Source of the DNA: an uncultured Eubacteriales bacterium
GTDB taxonomy: Bacteria > Bacillota > Clostridia > Oscillospirales > Acutalibacteraceae
DNA length: 64,000 nucleotides
NCBI GenBank assembly: GCA_905198155.1
Contig: CAJKBQ010000009.1
Span: 23,084 to 87,083 of the forward strand
Direction: 5' to 3'
Shown: positions 35,510-45,222 of the stretch, piece after piece
Layout of the letters: each line of letters opens with the position of its first letter
Numbering within the stretch: position 1 is the stretch's first letter
Program-made: the position numbers and the translations under genes
The notes under the pieces: model-generated
Seen by the model: only the letters and a program-made list of their open reading frames with translations
Database searches by the model: none
Told to the model about the DNA's origin: nothing

Positions 35510-37417
35510 TTATTCCAGCTCAAACGCGCCGGTGTACAGCTGATAGTATTTGCCTTTTTTCTCAATCAGCTGCGCATGACTGCCGCGCTCGATGATGACG
35601 CCGTGATCCAGCACCATGATGACGTCGGAATTGCGCACGGTGGACAGACGGTGCGCGATGACGAACACTGTGCGGCCTTTCATCAGCGAATCCATCCCGC
35701 GCTGGACGATCGCTTCGGTGCGCGTGTCGATCGACGAGGTCGCTTCGTCCAGAATCATCACCGGCGGGTCGGCCACAGCCGCGCGCGCGATGGCAATCAG
35801 CTGGCGCTGCCCCTGGGAAAGATTTGCACCGTTGCCGGCGAGGGCGGTGTCGTAGCCTTGCGGCAGGCGGGTGATGAAATCGTCCGCACCCGCCAGTTTG
35901 GCGGCGGCAATGCACTCGTCGTTGGTCGCGTCCAGCCGGCCGTAGCGGATGTTGTCCATCACGGTGCCGGTGAACAAGTTCGTGTCTTGCAGTACGATGC
36001 CCAGCGAACGGCGGAGATCGCCCTTCTTGATTTTGTTGATGTTGATGCCGTCGTACCGGATTTTACCATCGTCAATGTCGTAGAAACGGTTGATGAGGTT
36101 GGTGATCGTCGTTTTGCCCGCGCCGGTCGCGCCAACGAATGCCACCTTCTGCCCCGGCTCGGCGTAGACGCACACGTCGTGCAGGACGAGTTTGTCCGGC
36201 TCGTAGCCGAAGTCTACGTGGTTCAATCGCACATCGCCGGTCAGCTTGGTGTAGGTGACGGTGCCGTCGCCGTGCGGGTGTTTCCACGCCCATGTGCCGG
36301 TGTGTTCCGCGCACTCGACCAGCTGGCCGTTTTCTTCGCGGGCATTGACCAGCGTGACGTAGCCGTCGTCGGTCTCCGGCTGCTCATCCAGCAGCGCAAA
36401 GATGCGCCCCGCGCCCGCCATGGCCATGACCACCGAGTTCACCTGCTGCGACACCTGGCCGATGTTGCCGCAGAACTGCTTGGTCATGTTCAGGAACGGC
36501 ACGACGATGCTGATGCCCAGCGCTTTGCCGGAAATGCTCAGGTTTGGCGCGCCCGCAATCAGCAGTGCGCCGCCGGCCAGCGCGACAACCACATACAGCA
36601 CGTTTCCGATGTTGCCCAAAATCGGCATCAGCATATTCGCGTACCGGTTGGCGCTGCGGGCGTCCTCAAACAGGGCGTCGTTGATTTTGTCAAAATCTGC
36701 TTTTGCTGCATCTTCGTGGCAGAACACTTTGACGACCTTCTGGCCGTTCATGATCTCTTCGATATAGCCTTCGGTGCGGCCGATGGCTTTTTGCTGGCGG
36801 ATAAAGTATTTGGCCGAGCCGCCGCCGACTTTTTTGGTCACGAAGAACATCAGCACCACGCCCGCCAGCACCACCAGCGTCAGCCACACGCTGTAATACA
36901 GCATGATCGCCAGCACCGACGCGATGGTCACGACGGCGGCCAGCAGGCTGGGAATCGACTGGGACACCATTTGGCGGAGGGTGTCGATGTCGTTGGTGTA
37001 GTAGCTCATGATGTCGCCGTGGTTGTGCGTGTCGAAGTATTTGATCGGCAGATCCTGCATTTGGTCGAACATTTTTTTGCGGAGTTTGCACAGGAATCCC
37101 TGCGTGATGATCGCCATCATCCGGTTCCACACGAACGTGGACACCAGCGACAGCACGTAGAAGCACAGCAGGATCGACACCAGCCGCAGAATCTGACCCT
37201 GCACGGCCGCCCAATTGCCCGCCGCCCAGGACTGCTCGATCACAGAGATGACGTTCTGCATGAAAACGGCCGGAATCGCGCCGACAACGGCGCTGAACAG
37301 GATGCACGCCCACGCCAGCGGAACGCGCACCGGGTAAAACGAAATCAGTATTTTGAGGAGGCGTCCGGCGACGCCTTTTTGAACCATGGGTTTGCCGCCC
37401 GGAGCTTTATTCGCCAT
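35510..37417 (-). CDS. ABC exporter half-transporter, consensus-site subunit
   Basis: 635 residues from the ATG at 37417 (AAGGCGGG 8 bases upstream); GTG 37426 is possible. Six membrane helices are followed by a nucleotide-binding domain with Walker A GATGAGKTT, signature LSQGQRQL, and Walker B VMILDEATSS with the catalytic Glu. A linker of roughly 45 residues just before the NBD (TLVNAREENGQLVECAEHTG) is longer than usual. Its start overlaps the end of the partner gene. The two form a heterodimeric multidrug or lipid exporter like BmrCD or TM287/288. Confidence 0.92.
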   Translation of the reverse strand: MANKAPGGKPMVQKGVAGRLLKILISFYPVRVPLAWACILFSAVVGAIPAVFMQNVISVIEQSWAAGNWAAVQGQILRLVSILLCFYVLSLVSTFVWNRMMAIITQGFLCKLRKKMFDQMQDLPIKYFDTHNHGDIMSYYTNDIDTLRQMVSQSIPSLLAAVVTIASVLAIMLYYSVWLTLVVLAGVVLMFFVTKKVGGGSAKYFIRQQKAIGRTEGYIEEIMNGQKVVKVFCHEDAAKADFDKINDALFEDARSANRYANMLMPILGNIGNVLYVVVALAGGALLIAGAPNLSISGKALGISIVVPFLNMTKQFCGNIGQVSQQVNSVVMAMAGAGRIFALLDEQPETDDGYVTLVNAREENGQLVECAEHTGTWAWKHPHGDGTVTYTKLTGDVRLNHVDFGYEPDKLVLHDVCVYAEPGQKVAFVGATGAGKTTITNLINRFYDIDDGKIRYDGININKIKKGDLRRSLGIVLQDTNLFTGTVMDNIRYGRLDATNDECIAAAKLAGADDFITRLPQGYDTALAGNGANLSQGQRQLIAIARAAVADPPVMILDEATSSIDTRTEAIVQRGMDSLMKGRTVFVIAHRLSTVRNSDVIMVLDHGVIIERGSHAQLIEKKGKYYQLYTGAFELE

Positions 37418-39152
37418 CGGAATCACCCGCCTTGTTTTGAGAAGTATAGACCTCGCGGTAAATTTCGCACGATTGGAGCAGGTCGCGGTGCGTGCCGCAC
37501 GCGGCGATGCGCCCGCCGTCCATCACGAGGATGCGGTCGGCGTCTTCGACCGACGCGGTGCGCTGCGCGATGATGATTTTGGTCGTTTGCGGCAGATATT
37601 TGCGGAACGCGGCGCGGATCAGCGCGTCGGTTTTGGTGTCCACCGCGCTGGTGGAATCGTCCAGAATCAGGATTTTCGGCTTTTTCAGCAGCGCCCGCGC
37701 AATGCACAGCCGCTGTTTTTGCCCGCCGGACACGTTCGCGCCGCCCTGTTCGATGTATGTGTCGTACTTTTGAGGGAAAGACTGGACAAACTCGTCCGCC
37801 TGCGCCAGTTTGCACGCCTCGACCAGTTCGTCGTCCGTCGCGTCCGGGTTGCCCCAGCGGAGGTTTTCTTTGATCGTGCCGGAAAACAGCACGTTCTTCT
37901 GCAGCACGACCGCCACCTGATTGCGCAGCGCGTGCAGGCTGTATTCGCGGACGTCGCGGCCGCCGACGCGGACCGTTCCTTCCGTCGCGTCGTACAGGCG
38001 CGGGATCAGCTGAATCAGGCTCGACTTGGACGAACCGGTGCCGCCGATGATCCCGATGGTCTCGCCGGAGCGGATGTGCAGGTCGATATCGGCCAGCGCC
38101 ATGCGGGCGGCCGAGCGGTTGTATTTGAAGCTGACATTGTCAAAATCCACCGAGCCGTCGGCGACCGTTTCGATCGGGTTCGCCGGGTCGGTCAATGCGC
38201 TGCGCTCGTCCAGCACTTCGGCCAGACGGCGGGCCGATTCGGCCGCCATGGTAATCATGACGAACACCATCGACACCATCATCAGGCTCATCAAAATCTG
38301 GAACCCGTACGTCAGCATGGCCGACAGCTGCCCCACGTCCAGCGCAGTGCCGCGCGACGAAATGATGAGGTACGAACCGAAATACAGCACGACCGCCATG
38401 TTGACATACAGGCAGAACTGCATCATCGGGCTGTTCAGCGCCAGAATTTTCTCGGCGTGCGTGAAGTCGGCGCAGACATCGTCGGCAGCGCGGGCGAATT
38501 TCTGTTTTTCGTATTCCTCGCGCACGAACGATTTGACGACGCGCATCCCCTTGACGTTTTCCTGGATGGAATCGTTCAATTTGTCGTATTTGCGGAACAC
38601 GCGGCGGAACAGCGGCATCACCGTGCGCGCCACCGCGTACAGCCCCAGCGCCAGCAGCGGCACCAGCGCGATAAATACGAACGCCAGGCGTCCGCCCATC
38701 ACGAACGACATGGTCAGCGCAAAGATCAGCATCAGCGGCGCGCGGACGGCGATTCGGATAATCATCATGAACGCCATTTGCACGTTGGTGATATCGGTGG
38801 TCAGCCGCGTGACGAGCGACGAGGTGGAAAACCGGTCGATATTTTCAAACGAAAAGTCCTGCACCCGGTAAAACACGTCCTGCCGCAGGTTGCGCGCAAA
38901 GCCGCACGACGCTGTGGCGCAGAAACTGCCGGACAGCGCGCCGCACGCCAGCGACGCACACGCCATCAGCACCAGCACCGCGCCATACTGCGCGATCACG
39001 GCCAATTCGCACCCGGCCTTGATCTGATTGACCAGCTGCGAGATGACGAACGGGATCAGGCATTCGAGCACGACCTCCATCGACACAAAAATTGGCGTGA
39101 GGATCGTGGCTTTCCGGTATTCCCGGATACATTTTGCCAATTTACGAATCAT
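37407..39152 (-). CDS. ABC exporter half-transporter, degenerate-site subunit
   Basis: 581 residues from the ATG at 39152 (CAGGGAG upstream). Six membrane helices, then an NBD with Walker A GGTGSSKSS, signature VSGGQKQR, and Walker B ILILDDSTSA, where the catalytic Glu is Asp. This is the mark of the non-hydrolysing site in heterodimeric exporters. The coupling helix region FVREEYEKQKF is typical. It is the first gene of the pair and has its own promoter. Substrate unknown. Confidence 0.92.
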   Translation of the reverse strand: MIRKLAKCIREYRKATILTPIFVSMEVVLECLIPFVISQLVNQIKAGCELAVIAQYGAVLVLMACASLACGALSGSFCATASCGFARNLRQDVFYRVQDFSFENIDRFSTSSLVTRLTTDITNVQMAFMMIIRIAVRAPLMLIFALTMSFVMGGRLAFVFIALVPLLALGLYAVARTVMPLFRRVFRKYDKLNDSIQENVKGMRVVKSFVREEYEKQKFARAADDVCADFTHAEKILALNSPMMQFCLYVNMAVVLYFGSYLIISSRGTALDVGQLSAMLTYGFQILMSLMMVSMVFVMITMAAESARRLAEVLDERSALTDPANPIETVADGSVDFDNVSFKYNRSAARMALADIDLHIRSGETIGIIGGTGSSKSSLIQLIPRLYDATEGTVRVGGRDVREYSLHALRNQVAVVLQKNVLFSGTIKENLRWGNPDATDDELVEACKLAQADEFVQSFPQKYDTYIEQGGANVSGGQKQRLCIARALLKKPKILILDDSTSAVDTKTDALIRAAFRKYLPQTTKIIIAQRTASVEDADRILVMDGGRIAACGTHRDLLQSCEIYREVYTSQNKAGDSDGE

Positions 39153-39201
39153 CGCGTTCTTGTCTCCCTGTTTGGATTCGGCCGCAAAGGGCCGTCTGAA
39201 T

Positions 39202-39230
39202 ATTGTAGCACAAATCGGCGAAAGTTGCAA
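39202..39230 (-). promoter_or_regulatory. Promoter of the first ABC exporter pair
   Basis: TTGCAA (39225-39230) and TACAAT (39202-39207) on the minus strand, 17 bases apart. Confidence 0.75.
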
Positions 39231-39339
39231 CGCTGTTTGAAAAAAGTTTACAGATGGACACGGTACGATTATCCGGCGGGCGATCGATGATCGCCCCTAC
39301 GATAGATTGGGGTGTTTACGGTGTCTCCGTCCCGGCGGG

Positions 39340-39553
39340 TGTTGAAGGCAACTCCCTCAGCCTCTCGGCAGCTCCCTCGCGAGGGAGCCATGTACTACGG
39401 GACTCATGTAGTCGGGAAATCCTATCTGCCACAGGATTATTCTCCTCACGCGCTACACTCACGGTACGACTAAAAGGCTCCCTCGCGAGGGAGCTGGCAG
39501 CGGTCGACGCAGTCACCGCGTGCAGCGCCTGAGGGAGTTGCCCTCGGCCGCAG
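39340..39553. repeat. MITE-like composite repeat, copy C
   Basis: GGCAACTCCCTCAG at 39347 and CTGAGGGAGTTGCC ending at 39542 bound the unit, with the inner CTCCCTCGCGAGGGAG palindrome twice. The right half has diverged in the small hairpin between palindrome and end. It fills most of the gap 39.24-39.74 kb, which holds no gene. Confidence 0.85.
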
Positions 39554-39735
39554 CGCAATCGCCGTGTTGTGCAACACCCAAAGGATTTTCCCCAAACAAC
39601 AACCAAGCGACCCACAACCGCCCCTCCGCAGAAAAAATCCCGCGTAGGCGCGATCATAGGCCGCCCGCATCTCCCCTGCGCCGCGCAGGCGCAAGGAGGA
39701 ACACCCTATTATAATGTACGGTTTTCCGCGGCGCA

Positions 39736-39751
39736 TGCTAATATTAGCACC
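39736..39751. repeat. Degenerate copy of the 18-bp par-region palindrome
   Basis: TGCTAATATTAGCACC, the core of GGTGCTAATATTAGCACC with the first two bases changed to CA. It lies at the 3' end of the 39.75-40.45 kb gene, 10 kb from the partition genes. Confidence 0.75.
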
Positions 39752-40450
39752 TCACGGCGTGCAGACGTGCGACGTGCGGAAAAAGATCGATTCGCCGATC
39801 AGCATCGGCGCCAAAATCAGCCCCATTGCTTTCCGCGATGCCAGCAGATCCGTCATCGAAATCTGCAACCCGATCAGCATCGGCGCCAGCAGCACCGCCG
39901 CGATGCCGCAGCCGATGGCCGTCAGCATGAACCGCAGCCCGGTGGCGCGCGCTTTTTCGCCAAAGCCCATCAGCGCCAGTCCGGACAGCGCCGACGGCAC
40001 CAGCATCATCATGCACGCGTGGAAAATCACCCACAGCAGCTGCTGCACGTTTTCCTGCCAGACCACCGCCGCGGCCACTTTGTCGGCCAATTCGCCCGAA
40101 ATGCCCGAATCAGCGAACAGCCCGGCCCACACATCGGTGTTCTGAGCCGCGATCACCAACTGACCGAAGTCCCATGCGCCGAATGACAAGGCCACCAGCC
40201 CCAGCACCAGCAGCGCCCATTCGCACACCATCGCCGGCACGCGCGCCACCGGTTCATCCGTCCGCGCCCGCCGCAGCACGGCGGTGAAAATCACGGCAAT
40301 CCACAGCACGCCCGCCAGCTCCGGCGTCAGTGTTTCCCAGCTGACGCCGCTTTTCAGCGCGGGGATCACGCGGATCCCGTATACAACCAACCCCGCCACC
40401 ACCAGCAGCAGCGCAACGCTCATCGCGCGGGCCGTTTTTTTGATCGTCAT
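39752..40450 (-). CDS. Membrane protein of unknown function
   Basis: 232 residues from the ATG at 40450 (AGAGGAGG upstream). About six hydrophobic helices, for example VALLLVVAGLVVYGIRVI near the N-terminus and WVIFHACMMMLVPSALSGLALMGF in the second half. No family is recognised. It has a strong promoter of its own and is divergent from purB, about 300 bases away. The far end abuts a degenerate copy of the 18-bp palindrome. Confidence 0.75.
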   Translation of the reverse strand: MTIKKTARAMSVALLLVVAGLVVYGIRVIPALKSGVSWETLTPELAGVLWIAVIFTAVLRRARTDEPVARVPAMVCEWALLVLGLVALSFGAWDFGQLVIAAQNTDVWAGLFADSGISGELADKVAAAVVWQENVQQLLWVIFHACMMMLVPSALSGLALMGFGEKARATGLRFMLTAIGCGIAAVLLAPMLIGLQISMTDLLASRKAMGLILAPMLIGESIFFRTSHVCTP

Positions 40451-40525
40451 TTGAAATACCTCCTCTTTTTCCTGGGAATCCCATCGGACGCGCCGACGTT
40501 CCCGGTCCGATATCTGCATATTCTT

Positions 40526-40554
40526 ATTATATCGAACCCGCAAGATTTTGTCAA
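40526..40554 (-). promoter_or_regulatory. Promoter of the 39.75-40.45 kb membrane protein gene
   Basis: TTGACA (40549-40554) and TATAAT (40526-40531) on the minus strand, 17 bases apart, both perfect. Confidence 0.88.
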
Positions 40555-40678
40555 TCCCCTATTCGCATTTTCCCGCGGTCTCTGCGCGCCCCATTCCCCA
40601 TCTTTCGCGCGGATTCGGGCAATTTTCTGTTCATCTGTCCAATTTTGGCGCGCGGCGCGCTTTTTCCGCCGAAAACGC

Positions 40679-40707
40679 TTGATTCCTGCGCGAAAAAAAG
40701 GTATAAT
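40679..40707 (+). promoter_or_regulatory. Promoter of purB-purA
   Basis: TTGATT (40679-40684), 17 bases, TATAAT (40702-40707). The leader is only about 45 bases, so there is no room for a riboswitch; this operon is not under the ZTP control seen for the main cluster. Confidence 0.8.
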
Positions 40708-40757
40708 AAATGTTGTTGTGTTTTTCCCCGAATGACACCCAAAGGAGCGATGCGTGC

Positions 40758-42194
40758 ATGAATGCGAACGAATTTTACGAAAATCCACTGTGCGTGCGGT
40801 ATTCGAGCGACGAGATGAAGCGCATTTTCTCGGCGGACAACAAGTTTTCCACTTGGCGGAAACTGTGGGTCGCGCTGGCAGAAAGTGAGCAGGAACTGGG
40901 GCTGGACATTTCCGACGCGCAAATCGCCGAGATGAAGGCGCACCTCACCGATATCGACTACGACGCAGCCCGGCGATACGAGTCGGAACTGCGGCACGAC
41001 GTGATGGCGCACGTGCGGACGTTCGGCGACGCCTGCCCCACCGCCAAACCGATCATCCACCTGGGCGCGACGTCGTGCTATGTGGGCGACAACACGGACA
41101 TCATCGTGATGCGCGAAGGGCTGCTGCAAGTGAAGCGGCTGCTGGTCAACGCCATTGCGGCCGTGGGCGCATTTGCCCGCCGCAACCGCGACGCGGCGAC
41201 GCTGGCGTACACGCATTTCCAGGCGGCGCAGCCGACGACGCTCGGCAAACGCGCGACGCTGTGGGCGCAGGATCTGATTATGGATCTGGAGCACCTGGAC
41301 TTCGTGCTGGGGTCGCTGAAACTGCTGGGCTGCAAGGGCACCACCGGCACCGGCGCGAGCTTCCTGTCGCTGTTCGACGGCGACCGCGACAAGGTGCGCG
41401 AATTGGAACGGAAAATCGCGCAGAAAATGGGATTCGACGGCGTGATGGCCGTGTCCGGCCAGACGTATTCGCGCAAGGTGGACTATTTTGTGCTGTCGGT
41501 GCTGTCCGGCATTGCGCAGAGCGCGTCCAAATTTGCCGGAGATATCCGGCTGCTGAGCCACCTCAAAGAGTTCGACGAGCCGTTTGAATCCAGGCAGATC
41601 GGGTCGTCGGCGATGGCGTACAAGCGCAATCCGATGCGCTCCGAGCGCATTGCGTCGCTGGCGCGGTATGTGATGGTGGACACGCTGAACCCGGCGATCA
41701 CCGCTGCGACGCAGTGGTTGGAGCGGACGCTGGACGATTCTGCCAACCGGCGGATCTCGATTCCGGAGGCATTTTTGGCAATCGACGGCATTCTGTCGCT
41801 GCAAATCAACGTGATTTCCGGCGGGACGCCGTATCCGCGCGTGATGGAAAAGCATCTGGCCGAGGAACTGCCGTTCATGGCGACGGAAAACATCCTGATG
41901 TACTGCGTGAAGCACGGCGGCGACCGCCAGGAGCTGCACGAAGCCATCCGCACGCATTCGGTCGCCGTGACCAAAGAGATCAAGCTGCACGGCAGCCCGA
42001 ACGACCTGCTCGACCGGATTCTGGCCGACGAACGGTTCCACCTGACGCGCGCCGAGCTGGACGAGCTGCTGCATGTGCGCAACTTCATCGGGTGCGCGCC
42101 GGAGCAGACCGATGCGTTCCTGGCGGAATGCGTGCAGCCGGTGCTGGACGCCAACCGCGAGCTGCTGGGGCTGGACGTCGATATTCGCGTATAA
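40758..42194 (+). CDS. purB: Adenylosuccinate lyase PurB
   Basis: 478 residues from the ATG at 40758; AAAGGAG ends 10 bases before it, and two neighbouring ATGs are out of frame. It cleaves fumarate from SAICAR and from adenylosuccinate. The fumarase-superfamily signature GSSAMAYKRNPMRSE is near residue 290, with earlier HLGATSCYVGDN and THFQAAQPTTLGKR. It is followed by purA after 48 bases. This pair completes the AMP branch of the pathway. Confidence 0.97.
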   Translation: MNANEFYENPLCVRYSSDEMKRIFSADNKFSTWRKLWVALAESEQELGLDISDAQIAEMKAHLTDIDYDAARRYESELRHDVMAHVRTFGDACPTAKPIIHLGATSCYVGDNTDIIVMREGLLQVKRLLVNAIAAVGAFARRNRDAATLAYTHFQAAQPTTLGKRATLWAQDLIMDLEHLDFVLGSLKLLGCKGTTGTGASFLSLFDGDRDKVRELERKIAQKMGFDGVMAVSGQTYSRKVDYFVLSVLSGIAQSASKFAGDIRLLSHLKEFDEPFESRQIGSSAMAYKRNPMRSERIASLARYVMVDTLNPAITAATQWLERTLDDSANRRISIPEAFLAIDGILSLQINVISGGTPYPRVMEKHLAEELPFMATENILMYCVKHGGDRQELHEAIRTHSVAVTKEIKLHGSPNDLLDRILADERFHLTRAELDELLHVRNFIGCAPEQTDAFLAECVQPVLDANRELLGLDVDIRV

Positions 42195-42242
42195 TCATTC
42201 CGATTGATTGTATAAATATTTATTGAATTGGGAGTGTGCATC

Positions 42243-43517
42243 ATGTTAACTGCAATCGTAGGCATCAACTGGGGCGACGAGGGCAAGGGCCGGATGGTCG
42301 ATTTGCTGTCGCAGGAATACGAGATCGTGTGCCGGTACCAAGGCGGCAACAACGCGGGCCACACCGTGGTCAACGAAAAAGGCAAATTTATCCTGAACTT
42401 GCTGCCGTCCGGCATTCTGCGGGACGAAACCGTCAACGTGATGGGGCCGGGGATGGTCATCGACGTGGAACACCTGGCGGGCGAAGTGGCGCGGCTGCGC
42501 GACGCCGGCATCGCGATTACGCCCGATCACCTGAAAATCAGCGACCGCGCCACGATTTGTATGCCGTATCACAAACTGCTCGACTGCCTGGAAGAGGATC
42601 GCCTCGCGGACAAGAAATTCGGCTCGACGCGCCGCGGGATTGCGCCGGTGTACGCCGACAAATATATGAAAAAGACGCTGCGCATGGGTGATCTGCGCCA
42701 CCCGGAGCTGCTGGAAAGCAAACTGGCCGACATTGTGGAATGGAAAAACCTGACGGTGGAAAAAGGCTACGGCCACGCGCCGATCTCGACGGCCGAGATG
42801 CTCGACTGGCTGAATAAATATGCACTGCCGTTCGTGCCGTATGTGTGCGACACGACGCACTACCTGGGCGACGCCGCCAAAGCGGGCAAGAAGATCATGT
42901 TCGAAGCCCAGCTGGGCGCGCTGCGCGACATCGATTTCGGCATCTACCCGTACACGTCGTCCTCCTCCACCATCGCGGCCTACGCGCCGATTGGCGCGGG
43001 GATTCCGCAGTGCCGGCTGGATCAGAGCATCGGCATCATCAAAGCGTATTCCAGCTGCGTGGGCGAAGGGCCGTTCACCTGCGAGCTGTTCGGCGAAGAT
43101 GGCGACCGGCTGCGCGAGGCCGGCGGCGAATACGGCGCTGCGACCGGCCGTCCGCGCCGCGTCGGCGGGTTCGACGTGGTGGCGTCGCAGTACGGCGTGA
43201 CGATGCAGGGCGCGACGGCGCTGGCGCTGACGAAGCTGGACGTGCTGTCCTACCTCGACAAAATCCCGGTGTGCGTGGCGTACGAAGTCAACGGCCAGCG
43301 CACCGACCGGTTCCCGTCCGGAATTGAACTCGCGGAGGCCAAGCCGGTGTACGAATATGTGAACGGCTGGGGCTGCGATATTTCCGGCTGCCGCACGTTC
43401 GCCGAACTGCCGGAGGCGGCGCAGCAGTATGTGAAATACATCGAAGCGCAGATGGAATGCCCGGTGCAGTTTGTGTCCGTTGGCGCGGATCGCGAAGCGT
43501 ATATTCGGATGTTTTGA
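42243..43517 (+). CDS. purA: Adenylosuccinate synthetase PurA
   Basis: 424 residues from the ATG at 42243 (TTGGGAGTG upstream). It uses GTP to couple aspartate to IMP. The N-terminal NWGDEGKGRMVD carries the catalytic Asp and P-loop; QGGNNAGHTVV with the catalytic His and STRRGIAPVYADK follow. It is transcribed with purB. A clear terminator lies just downstream. Confidence 0.97.
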   Translation: MLTAIVGINWGDEGKGRMVDLLSQEYEIVCRYQGGNNAGHTVVNEKGKFILNLLPSGILRDETVNVMGPGMVIDVEHLAGEVARLRDAGIAITPDHLKISDRATICMPYHKLLDCLEEDRLADKKFGSTRRGIAPVYADKYMKKTLRMGDLRHPELLESKLADIVEWKNLTVEKGYGHAPISTAEMLDWLNKYALPFVPYVCDTTHYLGDAAKAGKKIMFEAQLGALRDIDFGIYPYTSSSSTIAAYAPIGAGIPQCRLDQSIGIIKAYSSCVGEGPFTCELFGEDGDRLREAGGEYGAATGRPRRVGGFDVVASQYGVTMQGATALALTKLDVLSYLDKIPVCVAYEVNGQRTDRFPSGIELAEAKPVYEYVNGWGCDISGCRTFAELPEAAQQYVKYIEAQMECPVQFVSVGADREAYIRMF

Positions 43518-43525
43518 GAAAAAGC

Positions 43526-43558
43526 AAAAGGCCGTGCAATGCACAGCCTTTTCTTTTT
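43526..43558 (+). terminator. Terminator of purB-purA
   Basis: AAAAGGC...GCCTTTT with an inner GTGC/GCAC, followed by C and five T, 9 bases after the purA stop. Confidence 0.85.
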
Positions 43559-43573
43559 GCGTAATAAATAGAG

Positions 43574-43615
43574 ATTCGAGCATATTTAGTATGGAAATAC
43601 CAAATATGCTCGAAT
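43574..43615 (-). terminator. Hairpin after pyruvate kinase
   Basis: ATTCGAGCATATTT pairs perfectly with its inverse 14 bases on. It ends 3 bases from the pyk stop. The minus-strand side is not strongly T-rich, so its terminator strength is uncertain. Confidence 0.6.
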
Positions 43616-43617
43616 TT

Positions 43618-45036
43618 TCACCGGCGCTTCGGCACGCGCTGCACGCGGAGAATGTCGGTGGAGCCGTCCTCCCCGGCGGTGATGACGACGCTGTCGCCTT
43701 CCTTGACCAGATCGTCGCGGCGGGCGCTGTCGATCGCGTGGCGGAACAGCACGTTGATGTCCGGCTGGAACAGCGCGCGCACTGGGTACACGCCCCAGGA
43801 CAATGCCAATTGATGGTACGTCTTGTCGCTCGGCGTGGAGGCGATGATGTTCATCCGCGGGCGGAATTTCGACACGCGGCGCGCCGTGTAGCCGGATTTG
43901 GTCACGGCGATGATCGCCGTCGCGTTCACGTCGCGGGCGGTGGTGCAGGCGGCGTCGCAAATCGCGTTCGTCACGTCGTCCATGTCGTTTTCGTACTGCA
44001 TCCCCTCGTACAGGTTCAGGTCGAACGAATCGCGCTCGGCCTGCTCGGCGATTTTGGCCATCACTTTGACCACCAGCGCCGGATGGTCGCCCATCGCCGT
44101 CTCGCCGGACAGCATGATCGCCGACGTGCCGTCGAACACGGCGTTCGCCACGTCGGTGATCTCCGCACGGGTCGGCGTGGTGGAATGAATCATCGATTCC
44201 AGCATCTGCGTGGCCGTAATCACCATCTTGCCCGCGCGGTAGCATTTGCGGATGAACCGTTTTTGCAGGCCGGGCAGCCGCTCGTATTCGATCTCGACGC
44301 CCATATCGCCGCGCGCGACCATGATCCCGTCGGAATTTTCCAGAATCTCATCGAAATTTTCAATTCCCTCAATATTCTCAATTTTGGAAATGATGCGGAT
44401 GGTGTGCCCGCCGTAATAATCGAGGAATTTGCGCAGCGCCAGCACGTCGTCTTTGCTGCGGACGAACGACGCCGCCACGAAATCGACATCGTTTTCGATG
44501 CCGAACCGCAGGTCGGACTCGTCCTGCGCGCTCAGATACGGGAAATCCAGGTGAATATTGGGAATATTCACACCTTTGCGATTGGACACCTTTCCCCCGG
44601 TCTCCACTTCGCACACAATGTCGGTGTCGGTCGTTTCCACAACGCACAGCGCGATTTGCCCGTCGTCGATCAGAACGCGCGCACCCGGATGCAGCTGCCG
44701 CGGCAGGTCGGCGTAAGACACACTGACAATTTCGTCCGTGCCTTCCACTTCGCGGGACGTCAGCGTGAACCGCGCGCCCGGTTTCAGCTCTTCTTTGCCG
44801 TTGCGGAAGCACCCCAGCCGAATTTCAGGGCCTTTCGTGTCCAGCATCACCGCCGCCGGCATCTTCATCCGGTCGCGGACACGGCGGAACGTGTCGATCA
44901 TTTTTTTGTGATCCTCGTGCGAACCGTGCGAAAAGTTCATCCGCGCGACATTCATGCCATTTTTTAGCATTTCTTCCAGCACGTCCTCCCGCGCCGACGC
45001 CGGGCCGAGCGTACATACGATTTTGGTTTTCCTCAT
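43618..45036 (-). CDS. pyk: Pyruvate kinase
   Basis: 472 residues. It makes pyruvate and ATP from phosphoenolpyruvate in glycolysis. Landmarks in order: TKIVCTLGPAS, MNVARMNFSHG, LDTKGPEIRLG, the active-site IISKIENIEGIENFDEI with catalytic Lys, MVARGDMGVEI, and ATQMLESMI. It lacks the extra C-terminal phosphohistidine-like domain of Bacillus-type enzymes, so it is the short form. GAAAGGATG precedes the ATG. Confidence 0.97.
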   Translation of the reverse strand: MRKTKIVCTLGPASAREDVLEEMLKNGMNVARMNFSHGSHEDHKKMIDTFRRVRDRMKMPAAVMLDTKGPEIRLGCFRNGKEELKPGARFTLTSREVEGTDEIVSVSYADLPRQLHPGARVLIDDGQIALCVVETTDTDIVCEVETGGKVSNRKGVNIPNIHLDFPYLSAQDESDLRFGIENDVDFVAASFVRSKDDVLALRKFLDYYGGHTIRIISKIENIEGIENFDEILENSDGIMVARGDMGVEIEYERLPGLQKRFIRKCYRAGKMVITATQMLESMIHSTTPTRAEITDVANAVFDGTSAIMLSGETAMGDHPALVVKVMAKIAEQAERDSFDLNLYEGMQYENDMDDVTNAICDAACTTARDVNATAIIAVTKSGYTARRVSKFRPRMNIIASTPSDKTYHQLALSWGVYPVRALFQPDINVLFRHAIDSARRDDLVKEGDSVVITAGEDGSTDILRVQRVPKRR

Positions 45037-45113
45037 TTTTACCGCGCATCCTTTCCCATCATTGGATTCTATTTGTGAAACGTCTGAAATAGACTTAAAA
45101 TCTTACCCATTAT

Positions 45114-45142
45114 ATTATATCACAACAAATCCCGGGAATCAA
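45114..45142 (-). promoter_or_regulatory. Promoter of pyk
   Basis: TTGATT (45137-45142) and TATAAT (45114-45119) on the minus strand, 17 bases apart. Confidence 0.8.
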
Positions 45143-45222
45143 GGGGTTTTTCGCAGAAAAATCGGGAATTCGCGTAAAAAAACCGCCGAATCAGCGGTGG
45201 GCGTCGTGCGGACAAGCAAAAA

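Noticed and set aside
35501..37573. 690-codon open frame on the plus strand, with another of 634 codons at 37386-39290
   Set aside because: Both are exact antisense shadows of the ABC exporter genes, rich in His/Arg/Val/Gln, without ribosome sites or family features. High GC keeps the opposite frame open.
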